64,000 nucleotides of DNA. It comes from Saccharothrix espanaensis DSM 44229 (GTDB lineage: Bacteria > Actinomycetota > Actinomycetes > Mycobacteriales > Pseudonocardiaceae). Shown here one piece after another: positions 16,803 through 25,264 of the stretch. Below the pieces are notes generated by a model. It was not told where the DNA came from. It saw only the letters and a list, made by a program, of their open reading frames with translations, and made no database searches. How positions within the stretch are numbered: position 1 is the stretch's first letter; each line of letters begins with the position of its first letter. The stretch covers positions 2,294,001 through 2,358,000 of the forward strand of contig NC_019673.1 of assembly GCF_000328705.1 (NCBI RefSeq), written 5' to 3'. The translations under genes were made by a program, and so were the position numbers.

Positions 16803-18275
16803 TTACCGCCGTTCCGCGCCGCGTGCCACCACCCGCACCGAGTCGAGTTCGGCGTCGGAGGGGTCGGGCAGGACCATTCCCGCCGCCAGTCCGCTGCGGA
16901 CGTAGTCCAGGACCGCGCGGGTGATCACCTCGCCCGGCAGCACGGCCGGCGCGCCCGGCGGGTAGGGCGTGATCATCTCCGCCGCGATCCGGCCCACCGC
17001 CCGGTCCGCGTCCACCTGCTCCACCGTCGCGAAGAACGCGTCGCGGGGGAGCATCGCCGTCTCCAGCTGGAGTTGTTCCGGCGTCGGCAGGTCCACGGGT
17101 TCGGGGGAGGGCAGGCCGGCGTCGGTGAGGGCGCGCAGGGCGTCCAGCAGGACCGTGGCGGAACGGTCGTCGTCGGCGTGGGTGAAGTGGACGACGATCC
17201 GCCGGTGGTCGGACAGCCCCACGGTGACGCGCCGGTGCTCACGCAGCCAGTCCGCCGCCTGGTAGCCGCTGATGTCCAGACCGGACACGTCCACCACGAG
17301 CTTGAGCGGGTCGAACGAGTCGGCCAGCCGTGGACCGGTGAACTCCGCCTCGCCCATCACCCGCAGGCCGGGCAGCGCGTTGATCGCACCACGGGTGGAG
17401 TGCGCGAGGGCGAGTGCAGCGGTGAGCAGTTCGTGGCCCTGTTCCACCATCTGCCGTCGCCACCCGTCCAGCGTGGCGTACACCAGGGACGAGGCGCTGG
17501 TCGTGCCGAGCAGGTCTTCCCGCGCCTTCAACACCTTCGGGTCCACGCGGTCGCCTTGGAGGTGGAACACCGAACTCTGCTCCACCGCCGCGCCGGACTT
17601 GTGCACGCTCGTCACGCACACGTCCGCACCGGCGTCCATCGCCCACGGCGGCAGGTCGGCGTGGAAGGGCAGGTGCGCGCCCCACGCCTCGTCCACGATG
17701 AGCGGCTTGTCGAACTCGTGGCACACGTCCGCGATGGCGCGGAGGTCACCGCACGTGCCGTAGTCGGTGGGCGTGACCAGCAGGACGCCCTTCACGTCCG
17801 GTTCGGCATCCAGCAGCTCGCGCACGTCGTCCGGGCCCGGCGGGTGGGCGAGGTGCCGTTCGGGGTCCCAGTGCGGGGACAGCCACACGGGCGACACCCC
17901 GCTGAGGATCAACGCCGAGATCACCGACTTGTGGGCGTGGCGGGGAACCACGAGCTTCTCGTGCGGTCCGGCGACGGACAGCATGGCGCTCTTGACCGAC
18001 AGGGAGCTGCCGCAGGTGGAGAAGAACGCGTGGTCCGCGCCCACCGCGTCGGCCATCAACGCCTGCGCCTCTTCGAGCACGCCGCCGGTGTTGCGCCGGT
18101 CGTCCAGCCCGTTGGGCGTGATCACGTCCGAGGTGAACACCGCCTCGCCGACGACGTCGAGCACCCTCGGGTCGACGCCGCGTCCCTGCCGGTGGCCGGG
18201 CGGGTTGAACGGCACGTAGCCGCGGTCGTGGTAAGCCTGGAGCGCTTCGAGCACAGGTGCCTTGCCGTGGTCCAT
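16803..18275 (-). CDS. Orn/Lys/Arg decarboxylase-family PLP enzyme
   Basis: A 490-residue fold-type I PLP enzyme. Seen: the N-terminal GYVPFNPPGHRQG block, the glycine-rich STCGSSLSVKSA cofactor loop (~86-97), VDEAWGAH (194-201) and the Schiff-base lysine K226 in TSVHKSGAA. It continues with the family's C-terminal domain, including ITPYPPGAP. The length fits the short form without the response-regulator-like wing domain of E. coli inducible decarboxylases. It should decarboxylate a basic amino acid to a polyamine, but the exact substrate (Arg, Lys or Orn) cannot be read by eye. It starts 37 bases after an M20 amidohydrolase gene, so the two are probably co-transcribed and may act on related amino acids. 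Confidence 0.9.
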   Translation of the reverse strand: MDHGKAPVLEALQAYHDRGYVPFNPPGHRQGRGVDPRVLDVVGEAVFTSDVITPNGLDDRRNTGGVLEEAQALMADAVGADHAFFSTCGSSLSVKSAMLSVAGPHEKLVVPRHAHKSVISALILSGVSPVWLSPHWDPERHLAHPPGPDDVRELLDAEPDVKGVLLVTPTDYGTCGDLRAIADVCHEFDKPLIVDEAWGAHLPFHADLPPWAMDAGADVCVTSVHKSGAAVEQSSVFHLQGDRVDPKVLKAREDLLGTTSASSLVYATLDGWRRQMVEQGHELLTAALALAHSTRGAINALPGLRVMGEAEFTGPRLADSFDPLKLVVDVSGLDISGYQAADWLREHRRVTVGLSDHRRIVVHFTHADDDRSATVLLDALRALTDAGLPSPEPVDLPTPEQLQLETAMLPRDAFFATVEQVDADRAVGRIAAEMITPYPPGAPAVLPGEVITRAVLDYVRSGLAAGMVLPDPSDAELDSVRVVARGAERR

Positions 18276-18312
18276 GCCCGGTGAGTAGCCCGAACGTGCG
18301 CCGGTCGAACAT

Positions 18313-19452
18313 CTACCCCCGATCGGGTGACCTGTGAAACTCCTCCCACATCGCCGCCACGACGTCGGGGCGGGTCAGCACGTCCACGGCGGTGCGGGTC
18401 AACGCCTCGGTCGCCCGCGCCAGCGCGGCCAGCCCGCGGGTGCTCGCCGCGGCCTCGGCGAACCGCGGCGTGTGGTCGGAGGCGTCCGGGTCGTCGATCG
18501 CGACGAACGGGTGGATGGCGGGCACGACGGCGCTGACGTTGCCGATGTCCGACGACCCGAGGAACACGCCGGGCTCGGGTTCGGTCAGCCCCGGCAGGTG
18601 GCCGGCGAACAGCCCGGACAGCACCTTGTTGTCGCGGAAGTGCGCGTACGGCGCGCGAACCCGCTCCACCTCGGCCGTGGTCCCGGTGGCCACCGCCGTG
18701 CCGCGCACCACGTCCGCCACCTGGCCGGCGAGCGCGTCGAGCGCGTCGGTGGTCGACGCCCGCAACCCGAACCGGCCCTCCGCGAGGTGGGGCACGATGT
18801 TCGTCGCCTCCCCGCCGCGGGTGACGATCCCCTGGACGTGGGATGCGGTCGGCAGCCGGGGCCGCAGCGCGCCCAGGGCGTTGAACACCTGCACGAGCGC
18901 CGCCAGCGCGTCGATCCCCTCGGTCGGGTTGCCGGTCGGGTGCGCGGCACGGCCGTGCAGCACCACCCGCAGTTCGACCTGCGCGGTCAACGGCGCCCAC
19001 CGCCAGTCCTTCACCCCGGGGTGGAACATCAGGGCGGCGTCCACGCCGTCGAACACGCCCGCCTCCACCATCGCGATCTTGCCGCCGCCCCCTTCCTCGG
19101 CCGGCGTGCCGACGGCCAGCACGGTTCCCGGCACGTCCAGCCGCCGCACCGCCAGCGCCGCGCCCAGCCCGGCGGCGGCGATGAGGTTGTGGCCGCACGC
19201 GTGCCCGAGACCGGGCAGCGCGTCGTACTCCAGGAGCAGCGCCACGGCGGGGCGGCCCGAGCCGGCACGGGCGACGAACGCCGTGTCCAGCCCGGCCACC
19301 CCGCGCGCGACCTCGAAGCCCCCGGCCGACAACTCGGCGCACAGCCGGTCAGCCGCCCGGTGCTCGGCGAACGCGGTCTCCGGATCGGCGTGCAGCGCCA
19401 GCGCCACGTCCCGCGCGAGCGCGGCGACCTCGTCCGGCACGATCAGGTCCAT
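18313..19452 (-). CDS. M20-family amidohydrolase / peptidase
   Basis: A 379-residue cytosolic metallo-hydrolase of the M20D type (AbgB/hippurate-hydrolase-like). Metal ligands are visible in EYDALPGLGHACGHN (75-89) and in GTPAEEGGGGK; the dimerisation domain follows with HGRAAHPTGNP. The family hydrolyses amide bonds of N-acyl or aminobenzoyl amino acids. The ATG at 19450-19452 is not preceded by a ribosome binding site but by a GCAT-N15-GGGTAC promoter nine bases upstream, so I infer a leaderless mRNA and this exact start. The open frame continues upstream to 19695, but that part is not family sequence. The PLP decarboxylase gene follows. Confidence 0.88.
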   Translation of the reverse strand: MDLIVPDEVAALARDVALALHADPETAFAEHRAADRLCAELSAGGFEVARGVAGLDTAFVARAGSGRPAVALLLEYDALPGLGHACGHNLIAAAGLGAALAVRRLDVPGTVLAVGTPAEEGGGGKIAMVEAGVFDGVDAALMFHPGVKDWRWAPLTAQVELRVVLHGRAAHPTGNPTEGIDALAALVQVFNALGALRPRLPTASHVQGIVTRGGEATNIVPHLAEGRFGLRASTTDALDALAGQVADVVRGTAVATGTTAEVERVRAPYAHFRDNKVLSGLFAGHLPGLTEPEPGVFLGSSDIGNVSAVVPAIHPFVAIDDPDASDHTPRFAEAAASTRGLAALARATEALTRTAVDVLTRPDVVAAMWEEFHRSPDRG

Positions 19453-19461
19453 GTGCGCCGG

Positions 19462-19486
19462 GTACCCGGCACCACGGCGGCGATGC
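19462..19486 (-). promoter_or_regulatory. Sigma-B-type promoter giving a leaderless M20 mRNA
   Basis: On the minus strand GCAT (19486-19483), a 15-base spacer and GGGTAC (19467-19462) match GNNT-N14-16-GGGTAY exactly. The ATG lies nine bases after the -10, the same geometry as the DUF2795 gene. Confidence 0.5.
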
Positions 19487-19561
19487 GCCCGGCTGTGCTT
19501 GTCGGTCGGGAGGCGACTCCACGACCCCTCACCGGAGGGGTGCTGTCGATCCGGCGCGACC

Positions 19562-20251
19562 TCAGCCGGCGAGGCGCACCGAATCCCGGTCGATGGCGGG
19601 TTCGTCGACGAGAGGCGCGGCGTCGGCCAGCACCTGCCGGACGGTGGCGAGTCGGGCGGCGACGTCCTCGCGGTGGGCGTCGATCTCGGCGGCACGGCGG
19701 CGTGCCTGGCCGATCACCCGGTCGGCCAGTTCGGTGGCCTCACGCACCACGCACTCCGCCCGGTCGCGTGCCGCGGCTTCGACCGCCGCGAGTTCCGCCG
19801 TCGCCTCCGCGCGGCGCGCGCGCATCGCGAGGTCGAAGTCCCGTCGCTCCCGCTCGCGCAGTTCCGCGGCACGCCGGTCCAGGTCGTCGCGGCGGCCGGC
19901 GGCCCTCCTGGCCTCGTCCGCGGTCTGCTCGGCGACCGCCCGCGCCCGGTCCAGGATCTCGGCGGCTTCCTGGTCGGCCAGCTCCACCCGGCGGCGGAGC
20001 CGGTCCTCCAGCGCCGCGGTGTCCACCGGGGCGCGGCACAGGCGGTCGATCCGGGCCCGTAGTGCGGACACCTCGCCGCGCATGCGCTCCAACCGGGCGG
20101 CCAGGTCGTCGGCGCGGGCCTCGGCCGCGTCGCGGTCCGCCGTCACCAGGCGGAGTTCCGCCTCCACGTCCTCCACGAAGCTGCGCACGGCGGCGGGGTC
20201 GTACCCCCGCCACACCACGTCGAAATCGGTTCGCAGGGGCACCAGGTCCAC
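19562..20251 (-). CDS. DivIVA-like coiled-coil protein
   Basis: A 229-residue protein. The first ~35 residues (LRTDFDVVWRGYDPAAVRSF) resemble the DivIVA/Wag31 lipid-binding N-terminus with its GYD motif. Almost all the rest (about 30-210) is Ala/Arg/Glu-rich coiled coil. DivIVA proteins mark negatively curved membrane at poles and hyphal tips; this short variant could be a paralogue with another cargo. It has a GTG start with GGAGGG six bases upstream and a sigma-70-type promoter further up. No partner is obvious in the neighbourhood. Confidence 0.8.
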   Translation of the reverse strand: MDLVPLRTDFDVVWRGYDPAAVRSFVEDVEAELRLVTADRDAAEARADDLAARLERMRGEVSALRARIDRLCRAPVDTAALEDRLRRRVELADQEAAEILDRARAVAEQTADEARRAAGRRDDLDRRAAELRERERRDFDLAMRARRAEATAELAAVEAAARDRAECVVREATELADRVIGQARRRAAEIDAHREDVAARLATVRQVLADAAPLVDEPAIDRDSVRLAG

Positions 20252-20289
20252 GTCATCCCTCCGTGTTCGGCTTGGTCCTGATGGCAGAA

Positions 20290-20318
20290 CTTCTAGCCAC
20301 CGCGACGGCCCGTGTCAA
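20290..20318 (-). promoter_or_regulatory. HrdB-type promoter of the DivIVA-like gene
   Basis: On the minus strand TTGACA (20318-20313), a 17-base spacer and TAGAAG (20295-20290) form a near-consensus housekeeping promoter. This is the best one I found in the window. It predicts a leader of about 30 bases, which holds the GGAGGG site. Confidence 0.6.
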
Positions 20319-20409
20319 ACCCCCCGACGCGGATGGGCAGAGCGCATGACGGTGATGGTCGCCAGCGCGACGACCGGGAAGCGTAGGGGGTACCGGGGTT
20401 GCCCTTCGG

Positions 20410-20934
20410 TCACGCCGCACCGCCGTCCCGGCGGGCGTCGGGATCGATGCCAGCCGAGCTGGTGCGAGGGGCCCGCCCACCTCCCGGCCTACCCTGCGTT
20501 ACCGAACGCGGCCGGGCCAACAGTCCGCCGCCGACGATCAGCAGCACGCCCAGTGCCAGGAAACCCAGGTCCCACAGCAGTTGGTCCGGACCGTGCCGCA
20601 CGTGGTGCACGCCGAGCAGCAGGTGGTCCACCACCCCTTCCACGACGTTGAACACGCCCCACCCGGCGACCACCCCACCCCACAGGACGCGTGCGGGCAG
20701 CGAGCCGGCGCGGTTGAGCAACGCCACGCCCACCAGCACGAGCACGAGGCACCCGAGGTGGAACGCCCCGTCACCGATCATGTTCACGTGCTCGGCGTGG
20801 GGATCGACCAGCGGGTACCAGCCGGACAGCATGTGGTGCCACCCCAGGAGTTGGTGGATCACGATGCCGTCGACGAACCCGCCGATCCCCAGACCCAGCA
20901 CGAGGGGCGCGCGGAGTCGTGTCGTCGTCTTCAT
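20410..20934 (-). CDS. DUF2243 family membrane protein
   Basis: A 174-residue integral membrane protein with four predicted helices. The family hallmarks are GFVDGIVIHQLLGWHHM near residues 19-33, GDGAFHLG, and GVVDHLLLGVHHVR; the repeated histidines suggest metal or haem contact, but function is unknown. The last ~30 residues are a hydrophilic Arg/Gly tail. A strong GTTT-N15-GGGTAA promoter lies about 40 bases upstream, placing it in the same putative sigma-B regulon as its neighbours. It is divergent from the DUF883-like operon. Confidence 0.85.
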   Translation of the reverse strand: MKTTTRLRAPLVLGLGIGGFVDGIVIHQLLGWHHMLSGWYPLVDPHAEHVNMIGDGAFHLGCLVLVLVGVALLNRAGSLPARVLWGGVVAGWGVFNVVEGVVDHLLLGVHHVRHGPDQLLWDLGFLALGVLLIVGGGLLARPRSVTQGRPGGGRAPRTSSAGIDPDARRDGGAA

Positions 20935-20973
20935 ACGCCGGGACTTGCCCGCACAAGTCGGCCGAAACGCCCG

Positions 20974-20998
20974 TTACCCACGTTCTCGGACGAAAAAC
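20974..20998 (-). promoter_or_regulatory. Sigma-B-type promoter of the DUF2243 gene
   Basis: On the minus strand GTTT (20998-20995), a 15-base spacer and GGGTAA (20979-20974) match the stress-sigma pattern apart from the last base of the -10. Confidence 0.5.
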
Positions 20999-21021
20999 TC
21001 CATATTTCCATCGACTTTCAC

Positions 21022-21046
21022 GAATACCGGCGTGTTCCACGGGTAG
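21022..21046 (+). promoter_or_regulatory. Possible sigma-B-type promoter of the DUF883-like operon
   Basis: GAAT (21022-21025), a 15-base spacer and GGGTAG (21041-21046) fit GNNT-N15-GGGTA with a non-preferred last base. The leader would be about 27 bases and contains GAGGAGG before the GTG at 21080. Confidence 0.35.
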
Positions 21047-21079
21047 TCGCCGCTCACACAACGACGCGAGGAGGCATCC

Positions 21080-21829
21080 GTGACCGACGACAGGAGTGGC
21101 ACGGCACACGCGGCGGGGGACCAGGCGTCCGCGGTCGCGCAGCACGCGGGGCAAGCGGCGTCCGACGTGGCGGCGACGGCCCGCGAACAGGTCGGGAACG
21201 TCGCACGCGAGGCGGCGGGGCAGGCCCGCGGCGTCGCGGGCGACGTGCGGCAGCGGGTGACCGGCGAGGCCGAGGCGCAGGCGAAGAAGGTGTCGCGCCA
21301 ACTGGTGCGCATCGCCGACGAGCTGACGTCGATGGCGGACGGGCAGTCCGACAGCATCACCGCCGGACCCGTCCGGCAGATCGCCGACGCGGGACGGCAG
21401 GCCGCCGCGTTCCTCGACGAGCGGGGAGCACGCGGCCTGCTCGACTCCGCGCAGGATTTCGCCCGCCGCAACCCGTGGACGTTCGTGCTGGGCGCGGCGG
21501 GCGCGGGGTTCCTGGTGGGGCGCGTGGTGAAGGGTCTGGGCGGTGCGCAGGAGTCGGACGCGCCCCGACGTCCGGAGGGCGCCGAGGCGCAGTTCGCCGC
21601 CTCCACGCCACCGACGACCACGCCACCGACGACCGCACCGACCGCCACACCCACCGCCGCACCCACTGGGGCACCGACTGGGGCACCGACTGGGGCGAAC
21701 CCGCCGGTCGCGGGCCACGCGGCCGGGCAGTTCGCGGGCGTGGAGCCACCCGGCCCGGTGCGGCCGACCGAGACGGCCACGCCCGCCCACCTGCGCGAGA
21801 CCCCGGACGTGCCGCATGTCCACCGTTGA
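21080..21829 (+). CDS. DUF883-like / ElaB-type membrane-associated protein
   Basis: A 249-residue protein. Residues 1-90 are an amphipathic Ala/Gln/Glu-rich helix, as in late-embryogenesis-abundant and ElaB-type proteins. One hydrophobic glycine-rich helix follows (NPWTFVLGAAGAGFLVGRV, ~138-156). The tail has tandem PTT and PTGA repeats (about 180-205), encoded by 12-base DNA repeats near 21660-21700. It starts at a GTG with GAGGAGG. It heads an operon with a holin-like and a DUF3618 protein; this trio is common in actinobacteria and is thought to act at the membrane under osmotic or envelope stress. That role is inference. Confidence 0.8.
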   Translation: MTDDRSGTAHAAGDQASAVAQHAGQAASDVAATAREQVGNVAREAAGQARGVAGDVRQRVTGEAEAQAKKVSRQLVRIADELTSMADGQSDSITAGPVRQIADAGRQAAAFLDERGARGLLDSAQDFARRNPWTFVLGAAGAGFLVGRVVKGLGGAQESDAPRRPEGAEAQFAASTPPTTTPPTTAPTATPTAAPTGAPTGAPTGANPPVAGHAAGQFAGVEPPGPVRPTETATPAHLRETPDVPHVHR

Positions 21830-22223
21830 GCCGGGCACGCCGGAGGACCGCGCGTCGCTCGGCGACCTGCTGGGCGAGCTGACCGGAGACCTCTCCCGAC
21901 TGGTCCGGCAGGAGCTGGAACTGGCCAAGGCGGAGGTGCGCGAGGAAGCCGTCAAGGCGGGCAAGGCGGGCGGGATGCTCGCCGCCGCCGGGTACGCGGG
22001 CCACCTCACGGTGGTGCTGCTGAGCTTCGCCGCGGTTTTCGGCCTCGCCGAGCTGATCGGCCTGGGCTGGGCCGCTCTGGTGATCGCAGTGCTGTGGGGC
22101 ATCGCGGGCGCGGCGCTCTACAGCTCGGGCCGCGCCAAGCTCAAGCGCGTCTCACCCAAGCCCGAACGCACCGTCGAAACCCTCAAGGAGGACGTGGAAT
22201 GGGCGCGACACCCGACGAAATAA
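21816..22223 (+). CDS. Phage-holin-like family (DUF1469) membrane protein
   Basis: A 135-residue protein with an N-terminal amphipathic segment (LGDLLGELTGDLSRLVRQEL) and two adjacent transmembrane helices (about 45-70 and 75-100). This is the usual plan of the actinobacterial Phage_holin_3_6/DUF1469 family. Despite the name these are chromosomal envelope proteins; no lysis genes are nearby. The ATG at 21816 lies inside the end of the preceding gene (14-base overlap), so it is translationally coupled. The DUF3618 gene starts before this one ends. Confidence 0.85.
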   Translation: MSTVEPGTPEDRASLGDLLGELTGDLSRLVRQELELAKAEVREEAVKAGKAGGMLAAAGYAGHLTVVLLSFAAVFGLAELIGLGWAALVIAVLWGIAGAALYSSGRAKLKRVSPKPERTVETLKEDVEWARHPTK

Positions 22224-22828
22224 GGCGGGACATCGAACGCACGAGGGCCGAGCTGGTGGTGGACGCCAACCGACTGGTCGACCACACCAGCCCGAAGCGC
22301 ATCGCGCAGCGCCGGGTGCACGGCATCCGGAACGGGATCACGAGGGCGAGGGAGGCGGTCATGGGCACCGCGGTGGACACGACGCACGCGGTACGCGGCC
22401 AGGCGCACGGCGCCGTCGACGCGGTGCAGGACAAGGCGGGACAGGCCGCGGACGCCGTGCGCGAAGTCCCGGACCGCGTGGAGCGCCAGGCGCGGGGGAA
22501 CCCGCTCGCGGTCGGGCTGATCGCCTTCGGCGGCGGTCTGCTGGCCGCGACGCTGATCCCGCGCACCAGGGCGGAGCAGCAGGCGCTGCAGGCGGTCGGC
22601 GAGCACGCGTCCGCCGTGGTGGAACCGGTCAAGGAAGCCGTCGCCGAGTCCGCCGAGCAGGTCAAGGACGCCGCGCTGTCGGCCGGGAGCGACGCGGTCG
22701 ACCAGGTCCGACAGGTCGCCGCCGACGCGGTGCAGACCACCACCGGGCACGCCAAGGAGGCCGGCCGCGAGGTGGCCGGCCACGCGAAAGGCGCGGGCCA
22801 GGACGTGGCCGAGCAGGCCAGGTCGTGA
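22199..22828 (+). CDS. DUF3618 protein
   Basis: A 209-residue protein. The N-terminal DUF3618 signature is IRRDIERTRAELVVDANRL, followed by the basic SPKRIAQRR segment. Then come a long Ala/Val/Gln helix, one hydrophobic helix (NPLAVGLIAFGGGLLAATLI, ~100-119) and an amphipathic Ala/Glu/Lys tail. It is the last gene of the three-gene envelope-stress operon. AAGGAGG precedes the ATG, which overlaps the upstream gene. A 16-base perfect inverted repeat follows the stop by three bases. Function unknown. Confidence 0.85.
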   Translation: MGATPDEIRRDIERTRAELVVDANRLVDHTSPKRIAQRRVHGIRNGITRAREAVMGTAVDTTHAVRGQAHGAVDAVQDKAGQAADAVREVPDRVERQARGNPLAVGLIAFGGGLLAATLIPRTRAEQQALQAVGEHASAVVEPVKEAVAESAEQVKDAALSAGSDAVDQVRQVAADAVQTTTGHAKEAGREVAGHAKGAGQDVAEQARS

Positions 22829-22831
22829 CCG

Positions 22832-22864
22832 GCGGTGGGCGCGCCGGTCCGGCGCGCCCACCGC
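22832..22864 (+). terminator. Strong hairpin terminator after the DUF3618 operon
   Basis: Two perfect 16-base GC-rich arms (22832-22847 and 22849-22864) face each other around one base, starting three bases after the stop codon. There is no T-run, as is usual for actinobacterial hairpin terminators. Confidence 0.75.
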
Positions 22865-23199
22865 GCCCCCTGGAGGACCGCGCCGTGCGCGACGACTCGT
22901 TGTTGTTCGGCACGGACCGTTCACGCCACTGACCGATCCGAAATACCTCCATAAAGGACAGCGGACCCACATCGGGTAGGACCTCCTCCGCTGCCACCAC
23001 TTGATCACGTCGCCGTGGATCAACTCGCCCGCGATCTGTCGGTCTGCACCGCGCACGCGGCCAAGCGTTTGCGGCGCAGGGAGTGCGGAGGTTGCGAAGC
23101 GTGAGCGCGTCCGGCCCATCACAGGGAATGCCCATCCGACACACCGGGTGGCCATTCGTCCACTCAGGACCGGTCGCGATGCGCGACCCGGTTATGCGA
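22865..23199. other. Intergenic region between two hairpins
   Basis: Nothing coding is supported on either strand. It separates two converging transcription units, each ended by a hairpin. Confidence 0.4.
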
Positions 23200-23239
23200 C
23201 AGGGCGCCGCCCCCACCGGGAGGTGGGAACGGCGCCCTG
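23200..23239 (-). terminator. Hairpin terminator of the 80-residue conserved gene
   Basis: Perfect 10-base arms (23200-23209 and 23230-23239) enclose an inner stem made of CCCACC and GGTGGG around GGGA. It lies 11 bases beyond the stop of the minus-strand gene. Confidence 0.65.
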
Positions 23240-23249
23240 CACCGCGGTG

Positions 23250-23492
23250 TCAGGACACCGCCGGCCCCGAGTCCGCACTGCCGGCAAGCTCCTTCAGGAA
23301 CTCGTGGCACTGCTTGGCCCGCGCCGAGTCTTCGTCCATCACGCGCTGGAAGAAGTCGGCGATGTCGTCACGACCGGCGTTGCGCGCGTCGCGCACGTAC
23401 TGCCCGTAGTCGTGTCCGGCCTTCAGCGAGTGGTACTGGACCGAGACCAGGTCGAAGGTGACGTCGTCGAAGCCCGTTTCTCCGGTCGCCAT
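23250..23492 (-). CDS. Small conserved hypothetical protein
   Basis: An 80-residue acidic helical protein: FDVTFDLVSVQYHSLKAGH-type core, then ADFFQRVMDEDSARAKQCHE. I do not recognise a family with confidence. The start ATG has AGGAGGAG upstream, and a GTTT-N14-GGGTAC promoter lies about 45 bases further up. This is a well-formed transcription unit with promoter, site and terminator, so it is real. The putative stress-sigma promoter is the only clue to its role. Confidence 0.75.
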   Translation of the reverse strand: MATGETGFDDVTFDLVSVQYHSLKAGHDYGQYVRDARNAGRDDIADFFQRVMDEDSARAKQCHEFLKELAGSADSGPAVS

Positions 23493-23534
23493 CGGTTCTC
23501 TCCTCCTGTTCGGGATGGGGCGGTCCCCGCTCAG

Positions 23535-23558
23535 GTACCCGGCAGAAAACCGTCAAAC
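23535..23558 (-). promoter_or_regulatory. Sigma-B-type promoter of the 80-residue gene
   Basis: On the minus strand GTTT (23558-23555), a 14-base spacer and GGGTAC (23540-23535) match the pattern fully. It predicts a leader of about 36 bases with a good ribosome binding site. Confidence 0.6.
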
Positions 23559-23828
23559 CACTGTCGCACAAGGAATCCCATCACTGGCGGTGCAAGCGGG
23601 ACATCACGGGCGTGAGCGCGTCACCCGGTCTCGGCACGAGCGAGGCGAGCTTCGTGAACCCGCGGGTACACCGGCGGCGGCTGGATGAGCCCACCTGCTC
23701 GGCTCCGCGAGTGCTCGAAGAACGGCGTGCCGACCGAGAGCTGTCGCAGAACGCCCGCAGCGCGAGCTTGCTCGCCGATGACATCGGGACTTGGTCTCGC
23801 TGGACGTACCCGAGCAGTAGCGGTCGGC

Positions 23829-24245
23829 TCAGAGCCAGTCTGCCTCGATTCCTCGGGCACGCAAGGTCTCCAGCGCTTCCTCGTTGCCCGTGTAGAGCAG
23901 TGTCATCGACTTCAGGTTGGGGAAGTGCCGCAGGTCGGCGAACTCGTCGACGTCGAACAGCCCGTCCTCGCCGTCCCAGTTCGGTGCGATCTCGAGGTAG
24001 ATCTCGTTGCCGCCGTCCATCTCGATCTCGGTGATCTTGTCCGCGAGCTCGACGGGGACTTCGAGCGCCTCGAAGTAGGCCAGCGCCTCAGGCACTGCCT
24101 CGACGCTCCCGGCGTCGTAGGTGAAGCCCTGCTGGGCGGCGTACTCGCGCAGGTCGAACTCCGGCAAGAGGTCCTGGTTGTACATCAGTTCTTGGACGAC
24201 GGCGAGCTTGAAGTTGGTGTCGGTGAACGGAATCGGCTGGCTCAT
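23829..24245 (-). CDS. Hypothetical acidic protein
   Basis: A 138-residue, strongly acidic soluble protein. Seen: FTDTNFKLAVVQELMYNQDL at the N-terminus, and a C-terminal stretch FPNLKSMTLLYTGNEEALET that reads like a leucine-rich-repeat-type strand-turn. It resembles small immunity-type or LRR-like proteins, but I do not recognise it securely. The ATG at 24243-24245 is chosen because the conserved-looking sequence begins there; the frame is open far upstream without protein-like sequence. A TATATG element eight bases before the ATG suggests a leaderless mRNA. Confidence 0.7.
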   Translation of the reverse strand: MSQPIPFTDTNFKLAVVQELMYNQDLLPEFDLREYAAQQGFTYDAGSVEAVPEALAYFEALEVPVELADKITEIEMDGGNEIYLEIAPNWDGEDGLFDVDEFADLRHFPNLKSMTLLYTGNEEALETLRARGIEADWL

Positions 24246-24820
24246 ACCCGAACCATATAGGCGGCGGCGACGCCGGTCTCCGGGCAGGCAGCTCGGTCTT
24301 GACCCACCCGGTGTTCGCGGGTGGTGACGGTGGGCTGGTCCGTCACCGTGGCCAGGGACTCTCGGCGGTGGTGATGGTGAACTCGGTTGGGAAGCGACGA
24401 CGCACGTCGCGCGCTTTCGACGTGGCCGCCTGACCTGTCGGGCTCTCGATCCGTCACCTCGTCCAGGCGCAGTGTGGGTGCTCAGGCCGGCGGGTGTGGT
24501 GCGAACGACCGATGCGGCGCGGTCGTCGGTCGAATACCCTCGCGGTCGCGAGCGCCCTGACAATCCTCGCCGTCGCGTCGGGTCACGTGATGGGAAGGTG
24601 TAGTGGCAGACTCAACAAGTGATCACCGGCACCGGCGACGTGGCTCGCGTCGTGATCGCTCGACGTGCCGACGTGCCGACGTGCCCTGTGCGTTCACGGC
24701 CGGCCCAACGCATCGATGCGTGAGTCGGGCCGCTGGACGCGACGACGGGCGACACGGTCGGTTGATCGGTTCGGGTCATGACGGCCACTGTGGACAGCTG
24801 AGCGGACGAGAGAGAACCGG
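24246..24820. other. Intergenic region
   Basis: About 575 bases without a credible gene. It must contain divergent promoters for the acidic protein and for the AAA operon. A short repeated CGTGCCGACGTGCC stretch lies near 24663-24683. Confidence 0.4.
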
Positions 24821-25264
24821 ATGACCAGAGACAACAACCCCGAGACGGTCACGGAGCTGGACCGCCTTGACGCGGCGGTCAAGGCAGCGCCTGCGGGAGA
24901 CACGGCGGCGCAGATCGCGCTGTGGCGGCAGGTGACCAGGTTGGAGCACTGGTTCTTCATCGCGCGGGGCTCGGCCGACCGACCGGTTCCCTATGCCGTG
25001 GCCGCCGAGCAGGGGTCGATGATCTGCCTCTTCAGCAGCGCCGCGCGGGCTGGTGACGCCACCCACACCCTGGGACTGGTCGACTCGGAGAGCGGCGCGG
25101 CGCCGTTGTTCAGCGTGCCGGTGCCGGCCGCGATCGACTACGTCGCCTCGTTCGCCCAGGCCGGCGTCTTCGGTGTGACGCTGGACCACCCGCGGCTCGG
25201 GCACTACATCCCGTTGGCGAACCTGGGGCTGCTCAAGGGCTGGGTCGACGGGGCCGCGCAGTGA
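24821..25264 (+). CDS. SseB-like hypothetical protein
   Basis: A 147-residue soluble protein. The order of an N-terminal helix, FFIARGSADRPVPYAVAAEQ, MICLFSSAARA and a strand-rich C-terminus resembles the SseB N-terminal domain common in actinobacteria, whose role is unknown. The gene ends in an ATGA-type overlap with the AAA ATPase gene, so it is the first member of a tightly coupled three-gene operon. It may be an adaptor or substrate for the ATPase (inference). Confidence 0.75.
   Translation: MTRDNNPETVTELDRLDAAVKAAPAGDTAAQIALWRQVTRLEHWFFIARGSADRPVPYAVAAEQGSMICLFSSAARAGDATHTLGLVDSESGAAPLFSVPVPAAIDYVASFAQAGVFGVTLDHPRLGHYIPLANLGLLKGWVDGAAQ

Noticed and set aside
21655..21705. 12-base tandem repeats as a possible mobile or regulatory element
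   Set aside because: They lie in frame within the DUF883-like gene and simply encode a Pro-Thr-Gly-Ala tail.
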